A model generated the notes under the pieces. It had not been told where the DNA came from and did not search any database. It saw nothing but the letters and a program-made list of their open reading frames with translations. Shown here piece after piece: positions 1 to 7,684 of a stretch of DNA of 64,000 nucleotides. A program made the position numbers and the translations under genes. Positions within the stretch are counted from its first letter, which is position 1, and every line of letters begins with the position of its first letter. Source of the DNA: Psychrobacillus sp048572895 (GTDB lineage Bacteria > Bacillota > Bacilli > Bacillales_A > Planococcaceae); NCBI RefSeq assembly GCF_048572895.1, contig NZ_CP183878.1, positions 868,001-932,000 of the forward strand, in the 5' to 3' direction.

Positions 1-130
1 CCTTACTGATTATAAAATGAAACTAGGGAGTGCCTTTATTTTTGTCTAAAATTATCTTTTATTATTCTAGAACTCGTCACAAAGTTTCAGGTGAAAATCA
101 AGTATACTTGCAGTAGGGAGTTGTTTCGAA

Positions 131-562
131 ATGTATACATTCATTATTTTCATACATGTGATTAGTGCAGTATTATCGATTGGTCCATTTTTTGTTCTAT
201 TTCCTTTATTAAATAGGATGAAAGGTAAAAATAAAGAGATGATAGATACATCATTAGAAGTGTTTCAAGCAGCAATTCGGCTTGTCAAACACGCGGGTCA
301 TGTACTTGTTGGATCGGGGATTCTTCTGGTATGGCAGGGACACTGGCCATGGACAACCTCGTGGGTGATTATGACGATTGTAGTGATGGCAAGTTCTATA
401 GTATTTTTAGCAAGAGCATTTAAACCAAATATACGTGAATTCCAAGCAGGTTCGATTGATTTAGATAAGCTCATAAAAAAATTAAAGTCGGCCGTGTGGA
501 AATATATCTTCTTGTTATTAATCATGCTATGGTTCATGGTTGCAAAACCTAGTTTGTGGTAA
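131..562 (+). CDS. Small four-helix membrane protein, DUF2269-like
   Basis: This 143-aa protein is almost entirely hydrophobic, with about four membrane segments (near residues 3-27, 52-70, 76-96 and 122-140) joined by short basic loops. The N-terminal pattern of a histidine inside the first helix (IFIHVISAV) and a second His-Gly near the second helix resembles DUF2269/CopD-like membrane proteins, but I recognise no catalytic motif. The start is the ATG preceded by the purine-rich TAGGGAG about ten bases upstream. It is monocistronic, with its own terminator right after the stop. Function unknown; the family assignment is tentative. Confidence 0.65.
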   Translation: MYTFIIFIHVISAVLSIGPFFVLFPLLNRMKGKNKEMIDTSLEVFQAAIRLVKHAGHVLVGSGILLVWQGHWPWTTSWVIMTIVVMASSIVFLARAFKPNIREFQAGSIDLDKLIKKLKSAVWKYIFLLLIMLWFMVAKPSLW

Positions 563-564
563 TA

Positions 565-606
565 GATACCCCTTTCTCGAAATGGAGAAAGGGGTATCTT
601 GTTTTT
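565..606 (+). terminator. Intrinsic terminator after the first gene
   Basis: GATACCCCTTTCTC pairs with GAGAAAGGGGTATC across a four-base loop, followed by TTGTTTTT. Confidence 0.9.
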
Positions 607-647
607 ACTAATAATAATAATAATAACTGAAAATTCGAATATTTTAT

Positions 648-676
648 TTGATAAATAAGAATATATGTTCTATAAT
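648..676 (+). promoter_or_regulatory. Sigma-A promoter of the Rpn-family gene
   Basis: TTGATA (648-653), a 17-base spacer and TATAAT (671-676) form a near-consensus vegetative promoter. Predicted transcription starts near 683, so the ATG at 685 would be leaderless. This argues for a downstream start (GTG 703 or ATG 730). Confidence 0.75.
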
Positions 677-729
677 CAAAAGAAATGAATGGAGAGATTC
701 GCGTGGTATGTTTAATTCGAGAGGATAAA

Positions 730-1596
730 ATGGTCTACCGCACAGAGTTATTGGATTTGAGGAATGATTTTGTTTTTAAGTCTTTTTTTATAAGAGCTAA
801 TCATTTGTTAATAGATTTCTTGAACACGATTTTAGATTTTACGATTGTAAAAGCGGATTTAATTGATTCAAATTTAGAATTAATGCATTCAGATGATAAA
901 TTTTCCATGATGGATTTGAAAGTAGAGACGGAAAAAGGGGAACGCATTAATATTGAAATGCAATTGCAAAGTCATGAAGCATTCCCAGAAAGAATGCTTA
1001 TGTATTGGGCAAAAATGTACGCTACACAAGACAATAAAGGAAAATCCTATAAAAAGTTAAATAGGGCAATTCAAATTATCGTAACTGATTTCAAACTCTT
1101 GCCTAAACCAAATTATTATAGTAAATTTCAAATAATAGATAGCGAAGACGGAACCGTTTTTTCAGAGCATTTAGAGCTGTATGTCCTGGAGTTACCAAAA
1201 TTAAATGTTAGTCAATTAAAGCAAATAAATAAGCTAGAGAAGTGGTTACTGTTTTTAAAAGCTGATCAGAAAACAAAGGAGGCATTAGCGATGGAAAGTT
1301 CAGTGATGAAAGAAGCATGGGACGAAATCGAACGTCTCAGTCAAGACCCAAAAACCGTAGAAATTGCCTTGTCCCGTGAATTTTTTCTAAGGGATCAATT
1401 GCAAAGGGAAGAAGATGCATTAAATAAGGGCCATAAATTAGGAAAAGAAGAAGGCAGAGAAGAAGGCAGAGAAGAAGCTAAAGTAGAAGTAATTCTTTCG
1501 CTCTATGGTTCAGGGATATCCGTTCAAAAAATTGCTGAAGCAACTACCTTCTCAATTGAGAAGGTAGAAAAAATTATTGAAAATAAATTCAAGTAA
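730..1596 (+). CDS. Rpn family recombination-promoting nuclease / PD-(D/E)XK nuclease-like transposase
   Basis: The protein opens with the family signature RTELLDLRNDFVFKSFF, followed by a long central region typical of Rpn/YhgA proteins (PF12784-type, PD-(D/E)XK fold). The motif MMDLKVETEKGERINIEMQ contains the acidic and E-x-Q residues of the nuclease core. The C-terminus carries an EEGREEGREEAKVE repeat and a short helix-turn-helix-like tail, both usual for the family. I chose the ATG at 730 because it sits at the conserved family N-terminus after GAGAGGA; a GTG at 703 after GGAGAG is also possible. E. coli relatives are DNA endonucleases that stimulate RecA-independent recombination. The gene stands alone between its own promoter and terminator, with no inverted repeats around it. 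Confidence 0.85.
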   Translation: MVYRTELLDLRNDFVFKSFFIRANHLLIDFLNTILDFTIVKADLIDSNLELMHSDDKFSMMDLKVETEKGERINIEMQLQSHEAFPERMLMYWAKMYATQDNKGKSYKKLNRAIQIIVTDFKLLPKPNYYSKFQIIDSEDGTVFSEHLELYVLELPKLNVSQLKQINKLEKWLLFLKADQKTKEALAMESSVMKEAWDEIERLSQDPKTVEIALSREFFLRDQLQREEDALNKGHKLGKEEGREEGREEAKVEVILSLYGSGISVQKIAEATTFSIEKVEKIIENKFK

Positions 1597-1603
1597 AAAG
1601 GAA

Positions 1604-1638
1604 AAATCATTTTGCACACAGTGCGAAATGATTTTTTT
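1604..1638 (+). terminator. Intrinsic terminator after the Rpn gene
   Basis: ATCATTTTGCAC pairs with GTGCGAAATGAT (one wobble), loop ACA, followed by a T run. Confidence 0.9.
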
Positions 1639-1780
1639 ATATAGATAAGAAACTACAATGTCTGACGATGTTTCACGTTAACAAGCAATCGAATTGTGGT
1701 TAACCACATTAAATTGCAATAATTCGTCAAGAGATTTTGATCCAAGCTGTAACTTGGTTTCCACATAAAGATAAGCGTAC

Positions 1781-1885
1781 TTGCGATTTCCAACAAGTAA
1801 TTTGCGATTTGAGCATGTGTTCTAGCGATACTCGCACCTGACCTTGCGATTCGAAGCGTGTAATTTGCGATTTGCAAAAAGTAAG
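1781..1885. repeat. 21-nt-period array, keyword TTGCGATT (5 units)
   Basis: The keyword TTGCGATT(T/C) starts at 1781, 1802, 1844 and 1865, with a degenerate copy (TAGCGATA) at 1823, so every step is exactly 21 nt. The second half of each unit varies but tends to end in GTAAT or a similar sequence. It lies in the gene-free stretch 1640-2129 between the Rpn terminator and the ilvD promoter. Upstream in the same stretch is the dyad TGTGGTTAACCACA (1695-1708), and downstream the dyad TGCGATATATCGCA (2054-2067). An open frame across it on the minus strand encodes only a heptad-repeating peptide and is unlikely to be a gene. Confidence 0.85.
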
Positions 1886-2129
1886 CTTCCCACACTCCTG
1901 CTAGTAATCACCTCCACATAATCCAATAATCTCCTATTATAATAGCAACTTCCAAATACATGTTTTCCCCTTTCCTTCTTCAACCACATAAATATCTTCC
2001 ATAATCCCGTCACTTTAACAAAAAGTTCACAATTATTTTTTATTTCTGCGAAATGCGATATATCGCAGATGTAAGCGATTACAAACAAAAAGAATATTCA
2101 AAAATGACTGACAATTATAAAAAAGGGTG

Positions 2130-2158
2130 TTGACGCGGCATTTTAAAGGCGATATGAT
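2130..2158 (+). promoter_or_regulatory. Sigma-A promoter of ilvD
   Basis: TTGACG (2130-2135), a 17-base spacer and TATGAT (2153-2158). It predicts a leader of roughly 95 nt before the ilvD TTG start. Confidence 0.8.
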
Positions 2159-2175
2159 ATCAACAATATATTAAT

Positions 2176-2196
2176 TATTGTGAGAAAATTCACAAT
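2176..2196. promoter_or_regulatory. Overlapping CodY-like box and FNR/Rex-like dyad upstream of ilvD
   Basis: Positions 2176-2190 match the CodY consensus AATTTTCWGAAAATT at 12 of 15 bases. The overlapping stretch 2177-2196 contains ATTGTGA-GAAAAT-TCACAAT, a perfect dyad that fits both the FNR consensus TGTGA-N6-TCACA and the Rex consensus TTGTGA-N6-TCACAA. The sites lie just downstream of the predicted transcription start, a position that suits repression. CodY control of ilvD is known in B. subtilis; the redox site is inference. Confidence 0.6.
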
Positions 2197-2259
2197 GATA
2201 AATATTCTGAAGCTGCAAAGCTAAATGCTACATAAGCGGAAAGTATAGGAGCGATTGAT

Positions 2260-3927
2260 TTGAGAAGTGACATGATTAAAAAAGGCGTTGATCGCGCCCC
2301 ACATAGAAGCTTGCTTTACGCAACTGGGGTAAAGACGAAAGATTTAGATAAACCGTTTATCGGTGTTTGTAACTCCTATATTGATATTATTCCTGGCCAT
2401 ATGCATTTAAACAAATTTGCAGAGGTCGTAAAAGAAGCAATTCGTGAAGCTGGAGGAATTCCATTTGAGTTCAACACAATTGGTGTAGACGATGGAATTG
2501 CCATGGGTCACATCGGGATGAGATATTCACTTCCGAGTCGTGAGCTTATCGCAGATTCAGCTGAAACAGTGATTAATGCCCACTGGTTCGACGGAGTGTT
2601 CTACATTCCAAACTGTGACAAAATCACACCAGGAATGCTAATGGCAGCAGTAAGAACGAATGTCCCATCTGTGTTTGTTTCAGGTGGTCCTATGGAAGCT
2701 GGAACTTCAGCTAATGGAAAGCAACTTTCACTCACATCTGTGTTTGAAGGGGTTGGTTCTTATAAGTCGGGTGGCATGACAGCAGAGCAACTACTTGATA
2801 TTGAACAAAATGCATGTCCAACATGTGGTTCATGTTCAGGAATGTTCACAGCTAACTCCATGAACTCTTTAATGGAAATGCTGGGAATGACTCCCCCTGG
2901 TAATGGAACGATCATTGCAACATCCGATGAACGTCATCGCCTAATAAAAGAAGCTGCACATCATCTTGTACGTATGGTTAAAGAAGATGTAAAACCAAGA
3001 GATTTAATAACTAAAGAAACAATCGATGATGCATTTGCGCTAGATATGGCAATGGGTGGTTCAACTAACACTGTTCTCCATACATTAGCAATTGCACACG
3101 AAGCTGAAATTGAATACGACGTGAGAGAGATCAATGAAGTAGCTAAGCGTATTCCTTACTTATCGAAAATTATGCCAGCATCTGATTACTCAATGCATGA
3201 TGTACATCTTGCAGGAGGAGTTAGTGCCATTATAAAAGAACTTTGTGAGATTCCTGGAGCTGTTCATCCAGATCGACTAACGATTACTGGTAAATCACTC
3301 TATGAAAATGTCAAAGAAGCAGAGATTACTAATGATCAAGTCATACGTCGAAAAGAAAATCCATATAGTCCTGTAGGAGGCTTATCCGTATTATTCGGAA
3401 ATATTGCTCCTGAAGGCGGAGTTATCAAAGTGGGTGCGGTGGATCCTTCTATAAAAGAGTTCACTGGTAAAGCTATTGTGTTTGATTCACAGGAAGCAGC
3501 ACAGCAGGCAATTGATGAAGGTATCGTTCAAGCAGGTCATGTAGTGGTTATCCGCTATGAAGGTCCAAAAGGTGGACCAGGGATGCCAGAAATGCTTGCT
3601 CCAACTTCCGCAATTCAAGGTCGCGGTTTAGGAACACAAGTGGCACTTATAACAGACGGTCGATTCTCCGGAGCGTCTAGAGGAATTTCCATTGGACATA
3701 TTTCTCCTGAAGCCGCAGATGGTGGCCCGATTGCTTTAGTACAAAATGATGATGTGATCGCTATTGATTTAACAAATAGAACGATAGATTTACGAGTTAG
3801 CGATGAGGAACTTGCTTCCAGACAAGCAAACTTACAGCCATTTGAACCAAAGATTAAAAAAGGCTATTTAGCAAGATATTCAAAACTAGTAACATCAGCA
3901 AGTACTGGTGGAGTAATGAAAATCTAG
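2260..3927 (+). CDS. ilvD: Dihydroxy-acid dehydratase
   Basis: IlvD converts 2,3-dihydroxy-isovalerate and 2,3-dihydroxy-3-methylvalerate to the 2-keto acids, the penultimate step of valine and isoleucine synthesis, in the cytosol. The 555-aa length is normal. Iron-sulphur cluster signatures are present: NCDKITPGM with Cys119 and CPTCGSCSG with Cys186/189/192. The N-terminal DRAPHRSLL and the C-terminal GGPGMPEML and GRFSGASRG motifs are also intact. The start is TTG, supported by AGGAG eight bases upstream; the next ATG falls inside the conserved N-terminus. It has its own promoter and precedes the T-box-controlled ilvB operon in the same direction. Confidence 0.98.
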   Translation: MRSDMIKKGVDRAPHRSLLYATGVKTKDLDKPFIGVCNSYIDIIPGHMHLNKFAEVVKEAIREAGGIPFEFNTIGVDDGIAMGHIGMRYSLPSRELIADSAETVINAHWFDGVFYIPNCDKITPGMLMAAVRTNVPSVFVSGGPMEAGTSANGKQLSLTSVFEGVGSYKSGGMTAEQLLDIEQNACPTCGSCSGMFTANSMNSLMEMLGMTPPGNGTIIATSDERHRLIKEAAHHLVRMVKEDVKPRDLITKETIDDAFALDMAMGGSTNTVLHTLAIAHEAEIEYDVREINEVAKRIPYLSKIMPASDYSMHDVHLAGGVSAIIKELCEIPGAVHPDRLTITGKSLYENVKEAEITNDQVIRRKENPYSPVGGLSVLFGNIAPEGGVIKVGAVDPSIKEFTGKAIVFDSQEAAQQAIDEGIVQAGHVVVIRYEGPKGGPGMPEMLAPTSAIQGRGLGTQVALITDGRFSGASRGISIGHISPEAADGGPIALVQNDDVIAIDLTNRTIDLRVSDEELASRQANLQPFEPKIKKGYLARYSKLVTSASTGGVMKI

Positions 3928-3974
3928 AATCATATACGCAAAAGTGAATTTGATTAAAAACCAAATATAAAAAT

Positions 3975-4270
3975 CATTGATGAGGCAAAAGTTAAAGGAA
4001 TCTTGTATTTACAGAGAGCCGGTGTGGTGGGAACCGGCAGTACAACCTTTAGCGACATCCCCTCGGAGTGAAGTGTTGAACGGGAAACCTTTTAGATACT
4101 TCCGGGTGTAGTTTAGCTACTCTCGTTATAAATGGATGGTGGGCGTTTGCCTATTGTCTGCGAGGTAGCGGTTGCGCTACGAACTAGGGTGGTACCATGA
4201 AAAGAATTTCATCCCTATACAAAAGAACGAAGGTTTCTTTGTGTGGGGTGAAATTCTTTTCTTTTTTATA
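3975..4270 (+). promoter_or_regulatory. T-box riboswitch leader of the ilvB-leu operon
   Basis: This 425-base gap holds a full T-box: the AGAGAGCC-GGTG arm of Stem I (from about 4012), the T-box sequence AGGGTGGTACC (4186-4196) and a terminator made of AAAGAATTTCATCCC and GGGGTGAAATTCTTT followed by T's (about 4200-4268). Uncharged tRNA would pair with GGTACC-adjacent T-box bases and favour antitermination. The TAAAGG/CCTTTA and GAGG/CCTC pairing of Stem I leaves GCGACATC in the specifier loop, so the specifier is most likely AUC (Ile, 4057-4059). CUC (Leu, 4062-4064) lies next to it and is the alternative. No clear promoter precedes it, so it may be read from ilvD. Confidence 0.92.
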
Positions 4271-4352
4271 AATTAGACTTTAGTAATTTAAAGCACCAAG
4301 TCAAACAAAGATTTCTAAGAACACTGGACGATTTGAATAAAAGGAGGAATTA

Positions 4353-6107
4353 ATGATGAAGTTGACCGTTGAGGAAACTGAGCAAGTTTATGAAGAGCCG
4401 ATAACCGCAGAGGCTCCAATGCAGTTGAATGGTGCGGATGTTTTTATTGAAACGCTCCATAAACATCAGGTAGAAGTAATATTTGGTTATCCAGGTGGTG
4501 CGGTTTTACCTCTTTATGATGCATTGTACAAAAATCCGATTAAGCATATTCTTGCTAGACATGAGCAAGGCGCTATTCACGCTGCTGAAGGGTATGCACG
4601 AGTTTCTGGGAAGGTTGGGGTAGTAATTGCCACTTCTGGCCCAGGTGCAACAAATTTAGTTACCGGTATTGCTGATGCAATGATGGATTCGATTCCGCTT
4701 GTTGTGTTTACAGGGCAGGTCGCTACAACCGTGATTGGTACAGATGCATTCCAAGAAGCAGATATTATCGGAATTACACAGCCTATTACAAAACATAATT
4801 ACCAAGTAAAGGATGTAGCAGATTTCCCAAGAATCATTAACGAAGCTTTTCATATTGCTTCTACAGGTCGTCCAGGACCAGTTGTCGTAGATATACCTAA
4901 AAATATGGCTACGAGTATCTTTGTAACGTCAAAGGAAGAAACACAGGAAGTAAATCTTCCAGGATATCAGCCAACGACAACGCCAAACTTTTTACAAATT
5001 CAAAAAGCAGCGCAAGCTATTTCTACTGCAAAGCAGCCGCTAATCCTTGCAGGAGCAGGTGTATTATTCGCGAAAGCTTCAGACGAACTAGCTGCATTTG
5101 CTGAAAAGTATCAAATTCCGATAACGAATACACTTCTAGGATTAGGTGGTATCGAAGGAAATCATCCACTTTTCCTAGGAATGGCGGGCATGCATGGAAC
5201 GTATACAGCCAATATGGCAATCCAAACATGTGACTTACTCATAAATGTCGGTGCAAGATTTGATGACCGGTTAACAGGAAATTTAAACTACTTTGCACCA
5301 AACGCGAAAGTAGTTCATATCGATATAGATCCAGCGGAGATTGGTAAAAATGTTCCGACCGAAATTCCAATCGTAGCGGATGCAAAAGAAGCTTTAGAAG
5401 CACTCCTTGCTCAAGATTCACCGAACGGCAACACAGCAGCATGGCTGGAAAGCTTGAATATTTCAAAAGAGCAATATCCGTTCCATTATCAAGCGAGCGA
5501 GGAACGTGGGCTGCTCCCACAGCAAGTATTAGAACTAGTACATGAGTATACAAACGGGGATGCCGTTGTCACAACAGACGTGGGGCAGCATCAAATGTGG
5601 ACAGCACAGTACTATAAATTTAACCAGCCACATAACTGGGTAACATCGGGTGGACTTGGAACGATGGGATTTGGTTTCCCAGCAGCCATCGGAGCACAGC
5701 TTGCAAAACCGGATGCGAAGGTAGTTTCAATTGTTGGGGATGCAGGCTTCCAAATGACTTTACAGGAGTTATCTCTATTGCAGGAGCTAAGAATTCCAGT
5801 AAAAGTGATTATCTTAAACAACCAAGCACTTGGAATGGTTCGCCAATGGCAGGAGACATTCCATGGGGAAAGATTCTCGCAATCACTTATTCCGGTTCAA
5901 CCAGATTTTGTGAAACTAGCGGCAGCCTATGATATTAAAGGCTATAAGATTGAAACGTTCGAGGATGCAAAAGTTCAGCTAAAAGAAGCGTTAGAATCCG
6001 ATGAGCCAGTATTGATCGATTGTCGAGTAGTGCAAAGAGAATGTGTCTATCCAATGGTTGCTCCAGGTAAAGGATTACATGAAATGATTGGAGTGAAGCC
6101 AGAATGA
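4353..6107 (+). CDS. ilvB: Acetolactate synthase, large (catalytic) subunit
   Basis: This ThDP-dependent enzyme condenses pyruvate with pyruvate or 2-ketobutyrate, the first common step of branched-chain amino acid synthesis. The 584 aa carry the N-terminal pyrimidine-binding domain with the catalytic-Glu motif RHEQGAIHAAEGYA, a central FAD/transhydrogenase-like domain and the C-terminal ThDP motif GDAGFQMT...LNN. A 25-residue acidic N-terminal extension precedes the conserved LNGADVFIETL. The start is the ATG (or the next codon, also ATG) after AAGGAGGAA. The stop overlaps the ilvN start by four bases (ATGA), so the two subunits are translationally coupled. Confidence 0.97.
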   Translation: MMKLTVEETEQVYEEPITAEAPMQLNGADVFIETLHKHQVEVIFGYPGGAVLPLYDALYKNPIKHILARHEQGAIHAAEGYARVSGKVGVVIATSGPGATNLVTGIADAMMDSIPLVVFTGQVATTVIGTDAFQEADIIGITQPITKHNYQVKDVADFPRIINEAFHIASTGRPGPVVVDIPKNMATSIFVTSKEETQEVNLPGYQPTTTPNFLQIQKAAQAISTAKQPLILAGAGVLFAKASDELAAFAEKYQIPITNTLLGLGGIEGNHPLFLGMAGMHGTYTANMAIQTCDLLINVGARFDDRLTGNLNYFAPNAKVVHIDIDPAEIGKNVPTEIPIVADAKEALEALLAQDSPNGNTAAWLESLNISKEQYPFHYQASEERGLLPQQVLELVHEYTNGDAVVTTDVGQHQMWTAQYYKFNQPHNWVTSGGLGTMGFGFPAAIGAQLAKPDAKVVSIVGDAGFQMTLQELSLLQELRIPVKVIILNNQALGMVRQWQETFHGERFSQSLIPVQPDFVKLAAAYDIKGYKIETFEDAKVQLKEALESDEPVLIDCRVVQRECVYPMVAPGKGLHEMIGVKPE

Positions 6108-6619
6108 AACGAATTATCACAGTAACCGTGTTAAATCAAAGTGGAGTTCTCAATCGTGTCACTGGCCTACTCATGAAGCGTCAGTTCAACATAGAAAGCA
6201 TCACAGTGGGTCATACAGTTCAACCAGATATATCCAAAATGACATTTGTCGTAAATGTAGAGGATGAACAAAAACTGGAGCAGCTATTAAAGCAGCTACA
6301 AAAACAAGTAGATGTATTGAAAGTAAATGATATTACGGAAAAACAAATTGTCGTAAGAGAGCTGGCGCTCGTGAAAGTCGTGTCGCCACCAGCTGTAAGA
6401 GCAGAGATCAATAGCATCATCGAACCTTTCCGAGCTTCCATAATTGATACAGGGAAAAATGTTGTCACATTCCAAGTAACAGGTAGCCCCGAAAAAATTG
6501 ATGCGTTTATTGATTTGATAAAGCCTTATGGCATTAAAGAGCTTACTAGAACAGGCGTAACTGCATTTGTTCGTGAGACGCAGAAAGTAAATACACCACA
6601 GTTATCCATATTAAAATAA
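6104..6619 (+). CDS. ilvN: Acetolactate synthase, small (regulatory) subunit
   Basis: IlvN binds IlvB, activates it and confers valine feedback inhibition. The 171 aa begin with an ACT domain (TVLNQSGVLNRVTGLLMKR..FNIESI, residues 5-70) followed by the conserved C-terminal half ending GVTAFVRE. It overlaps ilvB by four bases with no independent strong ribosome binding site. Length is standard for Bacillales (about 170 aa; gene called ilvH in B. subtilis). Confidence 0.96.
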   Translation: MKRIITVTVLNQSGVLNRVTGLLMKRQFNIESITVGHTVQPDISKMTFVVNVEDEQKLEQLLKQLQKQVDVLKVNDITEKQIVVRELALVKVVSPPAVRAEINSIIEPFRASIIDTGKNVVTFQVTGSPEKIDAFIDLIKPYGIKELTRTGVTAFVRETQKVNTPQLSILK

Positions 6620-6652
6620 CATAAAAAAACCAAATTCGAGGAGGAAATAACA

Positions 6653-7684
6653 ATGGCTAAAATGTATTATAACGGAGATATCAACGAAGGACTTTTACAG
6701 GACAAAAAAATCGCAATCATCGGGTACGGATCTCAAGGTCACGCACATGCACAAAACTTAAAGGATTCAGGATTTGACGTAGTCGTAGGAATTCGTGTTG
6801 GTAAATCATTCGACCAAGCAAAAGAAGACGGTTTAGCAGTTTACTCTGTAAAAGAAGCGGCTGAAATTGCAGACGTTATCATGATTCTATTACCAGATGA
6901 AAGACAAAAAGCAGTATATGAAGCTGAAATCCAACCTTCGTTGAAAGCTGGTAAAACACTAGTATTCGCACATGGCTTCAACGTACATTTTGGTCAAATC
7001 GTTCCTCCAGCAGATGTGGACGTATTCTTAGTAGCACCAAAAGGTCCTGGTCATTTAGTGCGTAGAACATTCGAAGCAGGAGCAGGAGTTCCTGGATTAT
7101 TCGCAGTTTATCAAGATGCAACTGGTCAGGCAAAAGACCTAGCTCTTGCTTATGCTAAAGGTATCGGAGCTGCTCGTGCAGGCGTTTTAGAAACAACTTT
7201 CAAAGAAGAAACAGAAACAGATCTATTCGGAGAGCAAGCAGTGCTTTGTGGTAGTACAACAGCTATCGTAAAAGCTGGTTTCGAAACATTAGTAGAAGCT
7301 GGTTACCAACCGGAGCTTGCTTACTTTGAAACATTACACGAATTAAAACTAATCGTTGACCTAATGTACGAAGGAGGAATGGCTACAATGCGTTCTTCTA
7401 TCTCGGATACAGCTGAGTGGGGAGATTTCGTTTCAGGTCCACGTATCATTGACTCATCTGTAAAAGATCGTATGAAGGATGTATTAACAGATATTCAAGA
7501 TGGTACATTTGCAAGAGAATGGATTAAAGAAAACGAAACAGATCGTCCAAAATATAACGCTATTAAACAAGCAGAATCTGAGCACCAAATCGAAGTGGTT
7601 GGAGCAAAATTACGTGAAATGATGCCTTTCATCAATGAAGGGAAAAAAGTCAAGAAAGAAGTGGTGACTAGTGCGCAAAATTGA
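6653..7684 (+). CDS. ilvC: Ketol-acid reductoisomerase (NADP+), class I
   Basis: It isomerises and reduces acetolactate and acetohydroxybutyrate to the dihydroxy acids used by IlvD. The 343-aa short (class I) form shows the Rossmann motif GYGSQGHAHAQNL at residues 23-35 and a C-terminal knotted domain with ELKLIVDLMYEGG (Mg-binding Asp/Glu) and FISDTAEWGD-like residues. The ribosome binding site GAGGAGG precedes the ATG. Its 3' end overlaps the leuA start by 14 bases, indicating tight coupling. Confidence 0.97.
   Translation: MAKMYYNGDINEGLLQDKKIAIIGYGSQGHAHAQNLKDSGFDVVVGIRVGKSFDQAKEDGLAVYSVKEAAEIADVIMILLPDERQKAVYEAEIQPSLKAGKTLVFAHGFNVHFGQIVPPADVDVFLVAPKGPGHLVRRTFEAGAGVPGLFAVYQDATGQAKDLALAYAKGIGAARAGVLETTFKEETETDLFGEQAVLCGSTTAIVKAGFETLVEAGYQPELAYFETLHELKLIVDLMYEGGMATMRSSISDTAEWGDFVSGPRIIDSSVKDRMKDVLTDIQDGTFAREWIKENETDRPKYNAIKQAESEHQIEVVGAKLREMMPFINEGKKVKKEVVTSAQN

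Noticed and set aside
685..729. Upstream ATG at 685 as start of the Rpn gene
   Set aside because: It coincides with the predicted transcription start and would be leaderless; downstream starts have ribosome binding sites and match the family N-terminus.
1653..1895. Minus-strand ORF across the 1.8-kb array
   Set aside because: Same heptad artefact (repeats of the type QIANYLL); no ribosome binding site or homology.
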